A stretch of 64,000 nt of DNA from positions 2,125,001 through 2,189,000 of the forward strand of contig NZ_OZ007001.1 in the NCBI RefSeq assembly GCF_963931295.1, in the 5' to 3' direction. The translations under genes were made by a program, and so were the position numbers. Below, one piece after another: positions 34,001 through 47,537 of this stretch. A model generated the notes under the pieces. It made no database searches. It was given only the letters and a program-made list of their open reading frames with translations, and was not told the DNA's origin. Positions within the stretch are counted from its first letter, which is position 1, and each line of letters starts with the position of its first letter. Source of the DNA: an uncultured Mailhella sp. (lineage in GTDB: Bacteria; Desulfobacterota; Desulfovibrionia; Desulfovibrionales; Desulfovibrionaceae).

Positions 34001-34227
34001 GGCGCTCGGAGGGTTGAAGGATGGGCGGGACGGATCGGCAGGCTGTCGCTTGAGGCGCGCGGCAAAACGCGGTCGCGCAGGGGGAGGCTCAGTCTTTCGG
34101 GCCGGCGCATGCGCAGGTATTCCGCGCTGTGGGGGCCGTGCTGCCGGGGCGCGGGGCACAGGGCTTTCCCGCTGGCGGGCCGCGCCGCGCAGGCGGGGGG
34201 CCGCGGTGTCCGCGGTTTTCCGGGGCG

Positions 34228-34446
34228 CTAGTAGCGTTCCGGCATGTAGTGCGGAGGCAGCGTGTTGACCGGGCCGTCCTGCGCGTTCATGAGGGCGGTC
34301 ACGTTTTCTTCCAGCTCGGCAAGGCGTTTTTCCAGCATGTCGAGCTGCTTCTGCTGACCGGTCAGGGCCTCGTTGAGCTGCGAGAGCAGTTTTTCCTGAA
34401 AATAGGCCAGTTCTTCGAGTCTGGCTATCTGTTCTTCGGCCGTCAT
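34228..34446 (-). CDS. slyX: SlyX family coiled-coil protein
   Basis: 72 residues. Almost entirely one coiled coil (IARLEELAYFQEKLLSQLNE... LEKRLAELEENVTAL), ending in the SlyX-type tail PPHYMPERY. Function of SlyX is unknown. It lies between the two carboxynorspermidine genes on the same strand, after a candidate terminator, with a further 227 empty bases before nspC. Confidence 0.82.
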   Translation of the reverse strand: MTAEEQIARLEELAYFQEKLLSQLNEALTGQQKQLDMLEKRLAELEENVTALMNAQDGPVNTLPPHYMPERY

Positions 34447-34462
34447 GGCAACTCCGGGAACG

Positions 34463-34495
34463 AAAAAGCGGACGGGCGTGTCCCGGCCGCTTTCG
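34463..34495 (-). terminator. candidate terminator after carboxynorspermidine synthase gene
   Basis: On the minus strand CGAAAGCGG pairs with CCGCTTTTTCG; the U-rich side is only five T, so efficiency is uncertain. Confidence 0.55.
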
Positions 34496-34596
34496 TTGTG
34501 CAGTCAAGGTTCGGAGCCCCGGAGACGCGCGGCGTCGGCCGGAGGCGCGGCAGGGCCGCGGCAAGGCGTCGTCGGCGTTCCGGGCTCCGCCGTCAA

Positions 34597-35793
34597 TCAG
34601 AGGTCGGGTTCGGTGACCTTCCAGGGCAGACCGTACTTGCCGAGTTCTTCCAGGAAGGGATCGGGATCCATCTGTTCCATGTTCCACACGCCGGGCTTGT
34701 TCCACTTGCCGGTGACCATCATCATGGCGCCGACCATGGCGGGCACGCCGGTGGTGTAGGAAATGGCCTGCGAACCGAGTTCGCGGTAGCATTCCTGATG
34801 ATCGCAGATGTTGTAGATGTACACGGTGCGCTTCTTGCCGTCCTTGACGCCGTGCATGAGGCAGCCGATGCAGGTCTTGCCCACGGTGCGCGGGCCGAGG
34901 GACGCAGGATCGGGCAGGAGCTTGGCGAGGAACTGCAGCGGCACGATGTCGTGCCCCTGGAACTTCACGGGCTCGATGCCGATGAGGCCCACGTTCTTGA
35001 ACACCTGCAGGTGGTTCAGGTAGGCGTCGCCGAAGGTCATCCAGAAGCGGGCGCGGCGGATGCCCTTGAGGTTCTGCACGAGCGATTCGAGCTCCTCATG
35101 ATACATGAGGTAGCAGTTGCGCTTGCCGATGCCTTCGGGGAAGTCGAAGTTCATCTTCCAGGAGAGGGGATCGGTTTCCACCCACTCGCCGCGTTCCCAG
35201 TAGCGGCCCTTGGCCGACACTTCGCGCAGGTTGATTTCGGGGTTGAAATTGGTGGCGAAGGGCAGGCCGTGATCGCCGGCGTTGGCGTCGATGATGTCGA
35301 GCACGTTGATTTCGTCGAGAAGGTGCTTCTGGGCGTAGGCGCAGAACACGTTGGTCACGCCGGGATCGAAGCCGGAGCCGAGCAGGGCGCAGAGACCGGC
35401 GTCCTTGAACTTCTGCTGATAGGCCCACTGCCATTTGTATTCAAAGTGGGCGTCGTTCGGCGGTTCGTAGTTGGCGGTGTCGAGATAGTTCACGCCGGCT
35501 TCGAGGCAGGCGTCCATGATGTGCAGATCCTGATAGGGCAGGGCGATGTTCATGACCAGATCGGGCTGCACGCGGCGGATGAGCGCCGTGAGTTCGGGCA
35601 CGTTGTCGGCATCGACCTGAGCGGTTTCGATGTCGCGGCCGCAGCGTTCCTTGACGCTCGCGGCGATGGCGTCGCATTTGGCCTTGGTGCGGCTCGCGAG
35701 CACGATGTCGGTAAAAACGTCAGCGGCCTGTGCGCACTTGTGCGTGGCGACGGAGCTGACGCCGCCGGCGCCGATGATGAGTACCTTTGCCAT
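34597..35793 (-). CDS. carboxynorspermidine/carboxyspermidine synthase (saccharopine dehydrogenase family)
   Basis: 398 residues. NADPH-dependent enzyme that condenses aspartate semialdehyde with a diamine. N-terminal Rossmann motif VLIIGAGGVSSVATHKCAQ; DLVMNIALPYQDLHIMDACL and YLDTANYEPP are typical of carboxynorspermidine dehydrogenases; LLGSGFDPGVTNVFCAYA is the substrate region. GCAAGGAGCAAGAAC precedes the ATG. Together with NspC it forms the carboxyspermidine route, which replaces SAM decarboxylase and spermidine synthase. The diamine may be putrescine or agmatine; an agmatinase is not seen nearby. Confidence 0.93.
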   Translation of the reverse strand: MAKVLIIGAGGVSSVATHKCAQAADVFTDIVLASRTKAKCDAIAASVKERCGRDIETAQVDADNVPELTALIRRVQPDLVMNIALPYQDLHIMDACLEAGVNYLDTANYEPPNDAHFEYKWQWAYQQKFKDAGLCALLGSGFDPGVTNVFCAYAQKHLLDEINVLDIIDANAGDHGLPFATNFNPEINLREVSAKGRYWERGEWVETDPLSWKMNFDFPEGIGKRNCYLMYHEELESLVQNLKGIRRARFWMTFGDAYLNHLQVFKNVGLIGIEPVKFQGHDIVPLQFLAKLLPDPASLGPRTVGKTCIGCLMHGVKDGKKRTVYIYNICDHQECYRELGSQAISYTTGVPAMVGAMMMVTGKWNKPGVWNMEQMDPDPFLEELGKYGLPWKVTEPDL

Positions 35794-35924
35794 GTTCTTG
35801 CTCCTTGCGGCATGAAGGGTTCAGAGGCGGAAAGAGACCGTGTTCCGAACGCCTTGATTGATAAAGGGGGGAGAACGAGGTTCTCGGCCGTGGGACGGAG
35901 GCCGGAGAAGACTCCGGCGCTCTG

Positions 35925-37844
35925 CTAGCGTTCAAAGTAGGTGTAGCCGCGCAGGCCGTCTTCAAAGGCCTGCATGAGCTGATAGCGCTGCGTGGGCGTG
36001 ATGCGGTTTTCGCGCACGGCGCGTTCCGCGGACTTGCGAATGCCCACGAGCACGCGGTGCGGATCGTATTCCACGTAGGCGAGAATGTCGGAAACGGAGT
36101 CGCCGTCGAGTTCGCGCACGAAGTCGTAGGTGCCGTCTTCCTGAATGCGCACGGAGACCACGTTGGTGTCGCCGAGCAGGTTGTGCAGGTCGCCGAGGGT
36201 TTCCTGATAGGCGCCCACGAGGAAGGTGCCGAGATAGTATTCCTCGCCTTCCTTGAGCGGATGCAGTTCCAGGGTGGTCTTGAGGCCCTGCGGATCAATG
36301 AAGTGGGAGATGCGTCCGTCGCTGTCGCAGGTGAGGTCGGAGAGAATGCCCTGCCGTTCGGGGAATTCATTGAGCCGGTGAATGGGCATGACCGGGAAGA
36401 GCTGATCGATGGCCCAGCTGTCGGGCAGCGACTGGAACACGCTGAAGTTGCAGTAGTAGATGTCCGCGAGCATGGAGTCGATTTCGTTGAGCTCCTTGGG
36501 AATGTACTTCACGCGGTTCTTTTCTTCGGAGAGCACGCGCATGATGGCCCAGTAGAAGCGTTCGGCGAGCGTTCTCTGACGCAGGGTGACGCGGCCGGTG
36601 ATGAAGAGCTGACGCATTTCGTCATAGTAGTAGATGGCGTCGTTGTAGGCTTCCTGGAGGTTGCGCGGATTGATGTTCTGAAGGGTTTCCTTCAGGTTGC
36701 GCACGGGCTCGGGAGCGTCTTCGGGGAGCTCTTCGGGCAGGCTTCCCACTTCGATGAGGCTCACGTCGAGCACGTTGAAGAGCAGAATGGAATAGTAGGC
36801 CACGGTGGCGCGGCCCGATTCCGTGACGATGTGCGGATGCGCGATGCCCTGCGCGTCGAGAATGGTCATGACGGCTTCCACCACGTCGGTGCAGTATTCG
36901 AGCATGGTGTAGTTGCGGGAGCTCACGTAGTTGGTGTGCGAGCCGTCGTAGTCCACGGCGAGGCCGCCGCCGAGGTCGAGATAGCCCATGGCGGCGCCTT
37001 CCTGCACGAGGCTTGCGTAGATGCGCGTGGCTTCCATGACCGCGGCGCGGATGTCGCGGATGTTGGGCACCTGCGAGCCGAGGTGATAGTGCATGAGCTT
37101 GAGGGTGTCGAGCATGTCGTGTTCCTTGAGGATGTCCACGACGTCCACGATCTGGGCGGAGGTGAGGCCGAAGGCGGAACGTTCGCCGCCCGATTCCGAC
37201 CAGTGACCGCTGGCCTTGGTGCTGAGCTTCACGCGCACGCCGATCTGCGGGCGGATGTTCATGCGCCTGGCCTCTTCGAGAATGACCTCGAGTTCGCCGG
37301 GCATTTCGAGCACGAAGATGACGTTGAAGCCCATGCTGAGGGCGTGCAGGCCGAGATCGATGAATTCTTCGTCCTTGTAGCCGTTGCAGATGAGGCAGGC
37401 TTCGCGGCTCTTGAGCTGGCTGATGGCCGCGATGAGTTCGGCCTTGGAGCCGACTTCGAGGCCGTGATGGTAGGCCGCCCCGTACTGGGCGATTTTTTCC
37501 ACCACCTGCTGCTGCTGATTCACCTTGATGGGAAACACGCCGCGGTAGTCGCCCTTGTAGCCGAGCTCGCTGATGGCGGCGCGGAAAGTCTGATGAAGAA
37601 GGGATATCTGGGAGTCCAGAATGTTTTCGATGCGCAGCAGCACGGGCAGGTCGTACCCGCGTTCCTTGAGCTCGCGGATGATTTCCAGAACGCTGACTTC
37701 CGGGCCGCCTTCGCGGCCGAACGGGCGGATGACCACCTCGCCCTTTTGGGAGATGTCGAAATATCCGGAACTCCAGTTGCGGATGCCGTACAGATCAACG
37801 GAATCCTCCACGGTCCACTTCTGCATAGATTTCTTTCTGGCCAA
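35925..37844 (-). CDS. speA: biosynthetic arginine decarboxylase
   Basis: 639 residues. PLP-dependent SpeA that converts arginine to agmatine. The PLP lysine is K107 in GVFPIKVNQQQQVVE. YLDLGGGLAVDYDGS, VTESGRATVAYYSILLFNVLD (active-site Ser/Gly) and IGVRVKLSTKASGHW are hallmark segments. Start is TTG at 37844, with TAAGGAGTCAGGATCG upstream; the internal ATG at 37826 lacks a ribosome site. First gene of the minus-strand polyamine block. Confidence 0.95.
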   Translation of the reverse strand: MARKKSMQKWTVEDSVDLYGIRNWSSGYFDISQKGEVVIRPFGREGGPEVSVLEIIRELKERGYDLPVLLRIENILDSQISLLHQTFRAAISELGYKGDYRGVFPIKVNQQQQVVEKIAQYGAAYHHGLEVGSKAELIAAISQLKSREACLICNGYKDEEFIDLGLHALSMGFNVIFVLEMPGELEVILEEARRMNIRPQIGVRVKLSTKASGHWSESGGERSAFGLTSAQIVDVVDILKEHDMLDTLKLMHYHLGSQVPNIRDIRAAVMEATRIYASLVQEGAAMGYLDLGGGLAVDYDGSHTNYVSSRNYTMLEYCTDVVEAVMTILDAQGIAHPHIVTESGRATVAYYSILLFNVLDVSLIEVGSLPEELPEDAPEPVRNLKETLQNINPRNLQEAYNDAIYYYDEMRQLFITGRVTLRQRTLAERFYWAIMRVLSEEKNRVKYIPKELNEIDSMLADIYYCNFSVFQSLPDSWAIDQLFPVMPIHRLNEFPERQGILSDLTCDSDGRISHFIDPQGLKTTLELHPLKEGEEYYLGTFLVGAYQETLGDLHNLLGDTNVVSVRIQEDGTYDFVRELDGDSVSDILAYVEYDPHRVLVGIRKSAERAVRENRITPTQRYQLMQAFEDGLRGYTYFER

Positions 37845-37942
37845 CGATCCTGACTCCTTATGGGATGGGAAAAGAGGGGCGGCGACGCCCCGGTAGGTTG
37901 CCCTTTTCAGCGCGCAAGGGCATGATGACGACAGGTACTTCT

Positions 37943-37971
37943 TCCTTAGAGAGAGCGCCCCCCCTTGTCAA
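37943..37971 (-). promoter_or_regulatory. weak candidate promoter of speA
   Basis: Perfect -35 TTGACA on the minus strand (37971-37966), 17-base spacer, poor -10 TAAGGA (37948-37943). Confidence 0.35.
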
Positions 37972-38044
37972 GGACAATCCTCGGAAAGGGGCCTTCTGTA
38001 ACGATATTGTCATACTTGGCCGCGGCCTTTTCGGGAGGATGAGG

Positions 38045-39298
38045 GTGTCGCCTTCGCAGCGCTGGATCATGCATATGGACATGGACGCCTTTTTCGCATC
38101 CATCGAGCAGCTCGACAACCCGTCGCTGCGGGGTCGGGCCGTGGTGGTCGGGGGCGATCATCGGGGCGTGGTGAGCACGTGTTCCTATGAGGCGCGCCGT
38201 TTCGGGGTGCATTCGGCCATGTCCATTGCGGAGGCGAAGAGGCGCTGCCCGCAGGCTGTGTACGTGCGGCCGCGGATGCGCCGCTATGCGGAGGTGTCGG
38301 CGCTTGTGCGCGAGACGCTGGAGCGCTTTTCGCCGAAGGTGGAGATGGCGTCGGTGGACGAAGCCTATCTGGACGCCACGGGTCTTGAGCGGCTGTTCGG
38401 CCCGGTGGAGGAGATGGGGCGTGCGCTCAAGGCGGCGGTGAAGGAGGCCACGGGCGGCCTCACCTGTTCCGTGGGCATTGCGCCGGTGAAGTTTCTGGCG
38501 AAGATTGCGTCGGAGCAGCGCAAGCCCGACGGTCTTTTTCTGCTTGCGCCGGAAAAGACGGCCGATTTTCTGGCCGCCCTTTCGGTGACGGCCGTGCCCG
38601 GCGTGGGACGGCGCTTTTCCGAGGAGCTTGCCAGGCTCGGAGTGAAGACGTGCGGCGACGTGTCGCGCTACGGCGAGGAGTTCTGGCGGCGGCGCTACGG
38701 CAAGGCCGGAGTCGTGCTCTGGGAGCGGGCGCACGGGGAGGATCCGCGCGAGGTGGTGCCGTGGACGCCGCCCAAGTCGGAGAGCGCGGAATCGACGCTC
38801 GATGTGGACACGCGCGACAGGGAGGTGCTGCGCACCTGGATTCTGCGCCACGCGGAACGGGTGGGAGCGTCGCTGCGGCGTCAGGGGCTGGCCGGGCGCA
38901 CGGTGACGCTCAAGATAAAGTACGCGGATTTTCATCAGATCACGCGACAGGTCACGCTGGAGCGCCGGATATGCAGCACGGAGAGCATTTACGAGACGGC
39001 CTGCGCCGTGCTGGACGGTCTGGATTTGACTGACAGGGTGCGTCTTGTGGGCGTCGGGGTGTCGGGCTTTGAGGCGGGCGCGCCGAAGCAGCTTTCGCTC
39101 ATGCCGGCAAAGGAGCCGGAAAAGGACGAGGCCAGACGCGGACGGCTGAACATGGCCGTGGACGCGCTGCGTTCGCGCTACGGCGGCGGCGCGGTGATGC
39201 GGGGAAGGCTTTTTGAGGCGCAGCAGGAGGAGGATCCCGCGGAGACCGAGCGCCGCAGGGATCGTGCCGAGGGTCGGAGGCTGCGGGAGAAGCACTGA
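38045..39298 (+). CDS. dinB: DNA polymerase IV
   Basis: 417 residues, Y-family translesion polymerase. Catalytic carboxylates are in HMDMDAFFASIEQ and EMASVDEAYLDATG; the LF domain and the little finger follow, and QLSLMPA near the C-terminus resembles the beta-clamp-binding motif. I choose GTG 38045, six bases after GGGAGG; the in-frame ATG 38039 would touch that ribosome site. The frame is open to 37865 but overlaps the speA promoter region. No LexA box was recognised. Confidence 0.94.
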   Translation: MSPSQRWIMHMDMDAFFASIEQLDNPSLRGRAVVVGGDHRGVVSTCSYEARRFGVHSAMSIAEAKRRCPQAVYVRPRMRRYAEVSALVRETLERFSPKVEMASVDEAYLDATGLERLFGPVEEMGRALKAAVKEATGGLTCSVGIAPVKFLAKIASEQRKPDGLFLLAPEKTADFLAALSVTAVPGVGRRFSEELARLGVKTCGDVSRYGEEFWRRRYGKAGVVLWERAHGEDPREVVPWTPPKSESAESTLDVDTRDREVLRTWILRHAERVGASLRRQGLAGRTVTLKIKYADFHQITRQVTLERRICSTESIYETACAVLDGLDLTDRVRLVGVGVSGFEAGAPKQLSLMPAKEPEKDEARRGRLNMAVDALRSRYGGGAVMRGRLFEAQQEEDPAETERRRDRAEGRRLREKH

Positions 39299-39416
39299 TA
39301 AAAAGAAGAAGCCGGAACGCCCGCGCGCCCGCAGGTCTGCGGAGCCTTCCGCGGTCGGCCAATTCTTAGTTATTGAGTGATGATAGCGCCGGGCGTTTGT
39401 CGCGTCCGAAGGATTG

Positions 39417-40145
39417 CTATTCCGCAATCACGAACAGGCCCCGGTAGCGGAGACTCAGCGAGCGCGCCGTTTTCTCGGCGATGGAACGGGAGTGATAGGG
39501 GCCGAGCTGCACGAAGTTCAGATCGTTGCCGTCGTGCCGCGCGATGCGGCAGCCGTAGCCCTGCGTGCGCATGAAGTCCGCGAGGTTCACGGCGCGCGGC
39601 CGCTCGCGGAACGAGCCTATCTGCACGTAGAACAGGCCGAGCATGTCGCCGTCCGGGGTGAAGAGAGAAGGTTCGCCGCCGCGCTCAAGCGATACGAGGC
39701 GCACGCGCGCCGTGCCCTTGCCTATCATGCCGAGGTCGCGCGCCGCCGCGCGGGAAAGGTCGATGATGCGGCTGTCCACAAAGGGGCCGCGGTCGTTGAT
39801 GCGCACTTCCGTGGTGCGGCCGTTGTCCAGATTGATGACCTTGAGGCGCGTGCCGAAGGGCAGCAGCTTGTGCGCGGCCGTCATGGCGTTCTGATTGTAG
39901 CGTTCGCCGTTGGACGTGGTCTTGCCGTGAAAGCCCGGGCCGTACCAGGAGGCTACGCCGGTTTCCACGAAGTTGCGCGCCGACTGCAGCGGATAATAGG
40001 TTTTTCCGCGCACCGTGTAGGCCTTGGTTCCCCGGTAGCGGCCGTTCTGATAGCCGTTTTTGGAGGAACAGCCGCCGACAAGAGCGGCCGCGACGAAAAG
40101 GCACACAAGCACGAAAAGCGATCGACGTATGTTGAGCATGGGCAT
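39417..40145 (-). CDS. rlpA: septal ring lytic transglycosylase RlpA with SPOR domain
   Basis: 242 residues. Lipoprotein signal with lipobox LVGGC, a double-psi beta-barrel (GVASWYGPGFHGKTTSNGE, then INDRGPFVDSRIIDLSRAAA with the catalytic Asp) and a C-terminal SPOR domain (FYVQIGSFRERPRAVNLADF) that binds denuded glycan at the septum. The ATG at 40145 is chosen, with 40139 as alternative; neither has a good ribosome site. Likely acts in the periplasm at the division site. Confidence 0.92.
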   Translation of the reverse strand: MPMLNIRRSLFVLVCLFVAAALVGGCSSKNGYQNGRYRGTKAYTVRGKTYYPLQSARNFVETGVASWYGPGFHGKTTSNGERYNQNAMTAAHKLLPFGTRLKVINLDNGRTTEVRINDRGPFVDSRIIDLSRAAARDLGMIGKGTARVRLVSLERGGEPSLFTPDGDMLGLFYVQIGSFRERPRAVNLADFMRTQGYGCRIARHDGNDLNFVQLGPYHSRSIAEKTARSLSLRYRGLFVIAE

Positions 40146-40523
40146 CTGTTGAAGCGGCCCCGGAATCCGGCACACCATGTGCCCGGCTACGGGCGGCGTT
40201 TCGGCCATCATGAGGCATGCGCGGAAATTTGTCCAGAGCGCTTGTGCGCAGCGGCATCGTCTTTGCCCCGGCAGACCGCCTGTTCCGGCGTTTTGCCGCC
40301 GCATGGAGGAGAGATTCGGAGCGGCTCGCCGCGTTGCCGCAGGCGTTTTTTCCGCGCTCTGGCGCGTCCTGCCGCCTTCTTTGATACGTTGAAGGTTCCG
40401 ACGCTTTTTTGGGGCGCGCCCTCGCGCGTTCCTTCGTGCGTTTCTGCCGCCGCCTCTGCCGGACGAGGGGCGGAAGAAAGGAGCCTCGCCGGAAAAATAT
40501 GCGGAAAAGGGGGCGATGACCAT
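40146..40523. other. divergent region between rlpA and secA, no gene seen
   Basis: GC-rich, with short open frames on both strands that have no ribosome sites. The secA promoter lies just after it. Confidence 0.4.
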
Positions 40524-40552
40524 TTGCCAAATACAAGGCCTTGACTTATCTT
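40524..40552 (+). promoter_or_regulatory. promoter of secA
   Basis: TTGCCA (40524-40529), 17-base spacer and TATCTT (40547-40552), 35 bases before the secA start codon. Confidence 0.6.
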
Positions 40553-40587
40553 CTGCCTTGTTCCAACGACATTTTCTGGAGATACCC

Positions 40588-43332
<2,745 letters not shown>

Positions 43333-43346
43333 CGCGCTGACCTCTT

Positions 43347-43380
43347 CCCCGCGGCGTCTTCGGATTCCGCGGGGAGTTTT
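43347..43380 (+). terminator. terminator after secA
   Basis: CCCCGCGG (43347-43354) pairs with CCGCGGGG (43367-43374) and AGTTTT follows. Confidence 0.75.
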
Positions 43381-43752
43381 GTATCCTGCGCAGGCGGGGA
43401 AGGGCGCGCATTGCCCGATCAGCTGAGGGCGCATGTGTTTGCGCAGGTGCGACCGGGCGTCGTGAAGCCGGAAGCGCGGCAGAGCCGGGAAACGCTTTTC
43501 CGATCGCCCGGCAACGGAACTGATGCCGGGCCGCGGAAGCGGCGGACGCTTTGGGTGCGACGCTTCGCGCAGAAAAGGGCTCGGAGGACGCTCCGGAACC
43601 TGCCGCCCGGCGGATGCGTCCTTGCGGGCGCTGCCGTGAAAAAAGGCTGGGCCGTGTGCATGCGCTGTGCAGTTTTGCAGACGCAGAGCATGAGCGGAAA
43701 CTCCCCCTGCAGGGCAAAGACAAACGGCGAAAAGAAAGAAGGAGGCGAGGCA
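43381..43752. other. intergenic region before GNAT gene, nothing seen
   Basis: 372 GC-rich bases with no supported gene and no clear promoter. Confidence 0.4.
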
Positions 43753-44271
43753 ATGATACGCAGAGCGACGGAGAGCGACGTTGACGCGGTGGAGCGCCAT
43801 TACACGGAGCTGCTGACTTTTGAGCAGGAGCACGGCAGCAGCACCAACTGGGAGCTTGGCGTGTACCCCACCCGGGCCGTGGCGGAAAAGGGAGTGAAGG
43901 ATGGCACGCTGTACGTGCTGGAAGAGAACGGCGAGGTCTGCGCCAGCATGATTCTCAACCATGTGCAGCTCGACGCCTACGCCTCGATACCCTGGGAGCA
44001 CGCGGCGGAGCCGGACAAGGTGCTGGTCATTCACACGCTGTGCGTGCCGCCCTCGCAGGCGGGGAAGGGGGCCGGAAAGCGCATGGTGTTCTTTGCTCTG
44101 GAAGAGGCGGCGCGGCGCGGCTGCGAGGTGATGCGTCTCGACACCTGGGAGAACAACAGGCCCGCCGCAAACCTGTACCTCAAGCTGGGCTTCCGCTATG
44201 CCGGAAAGGCAGAGGTGCTGTTTGAGGGGGCCATTTCGGAGAATCTGATTTTTCTGGAAAAGCGCATCTGA
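43753..44271 (+). CDS. GNAT family N-acetyltransferase
   Basis: 172 residues of the GNAT superfamily. The acetyl-CoA pyrophosphate loop is PPSQAGKGAGKRMVFFALEE (Q/RxxGxG/A type), preceded by the strand VLVIHTLCVP and followed by RLDTWENNRPAANLYLKLGF, a RimI-like end. Substrate unknown. GGAGGCGAGG immediately upstream fixes the start; the open frame extends far upstream without support. Confidence 0.88.
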   Translation: MIRRATESDVDAVERHYTELLTFEQEHGSSTNWELGVYPTRAVAEKGVKDGTLYVLEENGEVCASMILNHVQLDAYASIPWEHAAEPDKVLVIHTLCVPPSQAGKGAGKRMVFFALEEAARRGCEVMRLDTWENNRPAANLYLKLGFRYAGKAEVLFEGAISENLIFLEKRI

Positions 44272-44350
44272 CGGCGCAAGGCCGCGTTTTTTGAAGCAGC
44301 CTGTTCCGACGGGCTTGCCGATGGCTCCGAACAGAACAGACTCGAAGGAA

Positions 44351-44406
44351 TTGCCGCAAAAAAAGCGGGGAGGAACGTGCGTTCCTCCCCGCTTTTTTTG
44401 CGGCAA
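44351..44406. terminator. 26-bp perfect inverted repeat, bidirectional terminator
   Basis: The arm 44351-44376 is exactly complementary to 44381-44406 around a GTGC loop. Each arm contains GCGGGGAGGAAC next to a seven-base A or T tract, so the core hairpin ends in a U-run on either strand. It lies between the convergent GNAT gene and pyrG. Confidence 0.88.
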
Positions 44407-44419
44407 TGAGAGCCCCGGA

Positions 44420-46509
<2,090 letters not shown>

Positions 46510-47283
46510 TCATCTCGACGCGGCCTCTTCCCAGACTTTCCGGCTTCTGTCAATCTTTTTTCTTACGCCGGCCCAGGTTTTCCCCGTGAGGAAGGAGCGG
46601 GGAAAGGCTTCCTGCATGGCGAGCAGCACGTCCGCCGTTACGGTAAAGGAAAGTTCGTCCACGCCCATGAAGGGGCGGCATGACGGATCGGATCCGCCGA
46701 CCACGGCCTTTTTGAGCCCCCGCCGCCGCCAGTTGAGCGGCCAGGCGAAAATGTTGGCGCACCCGGAGCCGAAGGGCATGACCACGGCGTTGTGATCGTC
46801 GAGGGCGAATCCGGCGAGCATGGAAAGACCGGTGAGCGCCTCGCCCCGGCAGCGGAAGGTGACGAGCAGCGGCTCTTCGCCTTCGGCAAACTGAGAGAGG
46901 GGGCGTGCTGCGCAGAAGGGCGCGGGAGCGGGCTGCACGTCGATGTCGCGGAAAAAGCGGCGCATGGAATCGGGCGAGGGGAGATAGCGTTCGCCTTCTC
47001 CGCCTTCCCATCCGGTGGTGACGAAGTGGACGATGCGCTCCGGCGCGGGAAGCCTGTAGCCGAGATAGACCCATCCGCCCATGCAGGTGCATGCGTCGGC
47101 GGCAAAGTGGACGCAGATTTTCCGATCAAAGGCCATGCGCAGATAGTTGATGATGCAGGCGTGTCCCCTGTCCGGCGGGGGAGTGAGAGAGTCGGTTGGT
47201 GCCTTTTCGGCGTAGAAAACGCCCAGCGGCTCTTCGCAGCCGAGCAGCTCAAACATGTTCTGAAGGCGTGAGGTGTCCAGCAT
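46510..47283 (-). CDS. DUF169 family protein
   Basis: 257 residues of the DUF169 family, proteins of unknown role common in anaerobes. Signature regions: EEPLGVFYAEKAP, the Cys-rich stretch ADACTCMGGWVYLGY, and MPFGSGCANIFAWPL; several conserved cysteines suggest a metal or redox function, which is inference. AGAGGAGCCGAC precedes the ATG, and a TTGACA-type promoter lies upstream. It appears monocistronic. Confidence 0.82.
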   Translation of the reverse strand: MLDTSRLQNMFELLGCEEPLGVFYAEKAPTDSLTPPPDRGHACIINYLRMAFDRKICVHFAADACTCMGGWVYLGYRLPAPERIVHFVTTGWEGGEGERYLPSPDSMRRFFRDIDVQPAPAPFCAARPLSQFAEGEEPLLVTFRCRGEALTGLSMLAGFALDDHNAVVMPFGSGCANIFAWPLNWRRRGLKKAVVGGSDPSCRPFMGVDELSFTVTADVLLAMQEAFPRSFLTGKTWAGVRKKIDRSRKVWEEAASR

Positions 47284-47319
47284 GTCGGCTCCTCTGTGAC
47301 AAGGTGCGCGGAATAATAA

Positions 47320-47348
47320 AGCGTACAGGACGGAAGATGCCGTGTCAA
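47320..47348 (-). promoter_or_regulatory. promoter of the DUF169 gene
   Basis: On the minus strand TTGACA (47348-47343), 17-base spacer, TACGCT (47325-47320), about 37 bases before the start codon. Confidence 0.5.
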
Positions 47349-47398
47349 CGCAGCGCCCCGGCTGCGTCGCGCCGCCCTTTGTCTTTCCCTGCCTTCAT

Positions 47399-47451
47399 AA
47401 AAAAAGAAGCCGGCGCGACCGGAAACCTTGTTCCGAAGCCGTGCCGACTTC
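47399..47451 (-). terminator. terminator downstream of ahbA
   Basis: On the minus strand GAAGTCGGC pairs with GCCGGCTTC, with an inner CGGAA/TTCCG stem, followed by seven T (complement of 47399-47405). Confidence 0.7.
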
Positions 47452-47486
47452 CTGATGAAAAGTTTTGAAAGGAAGGATGGTGGCCC

Positions 47487-47532
47487 GGGGGAAGGAGGGA
47501 AAACTTTTTCAAAAGTTTTCCCTCCTTCCCCC
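47487..47532. repeat. 22-bp perfect inverted repeat after ahbA
   Basis: The arm 47487-47508 is fully complementary to 47511-47532 with two bases between. It begins five bases past the ahbA stop. No long T-run follows, but the stem contains AAAAC/GTTTT. It may protect the mRNA 3' end or be a mobile palindromic unit. Confidence 0.85.
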
Positions 47533-47537
47533 GCCTC

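Noticed and set aside
36057-37853. 598-codon open frame on the plus strand
   Set aside because: Antisense to speA; Val/His-rich shadow translation.
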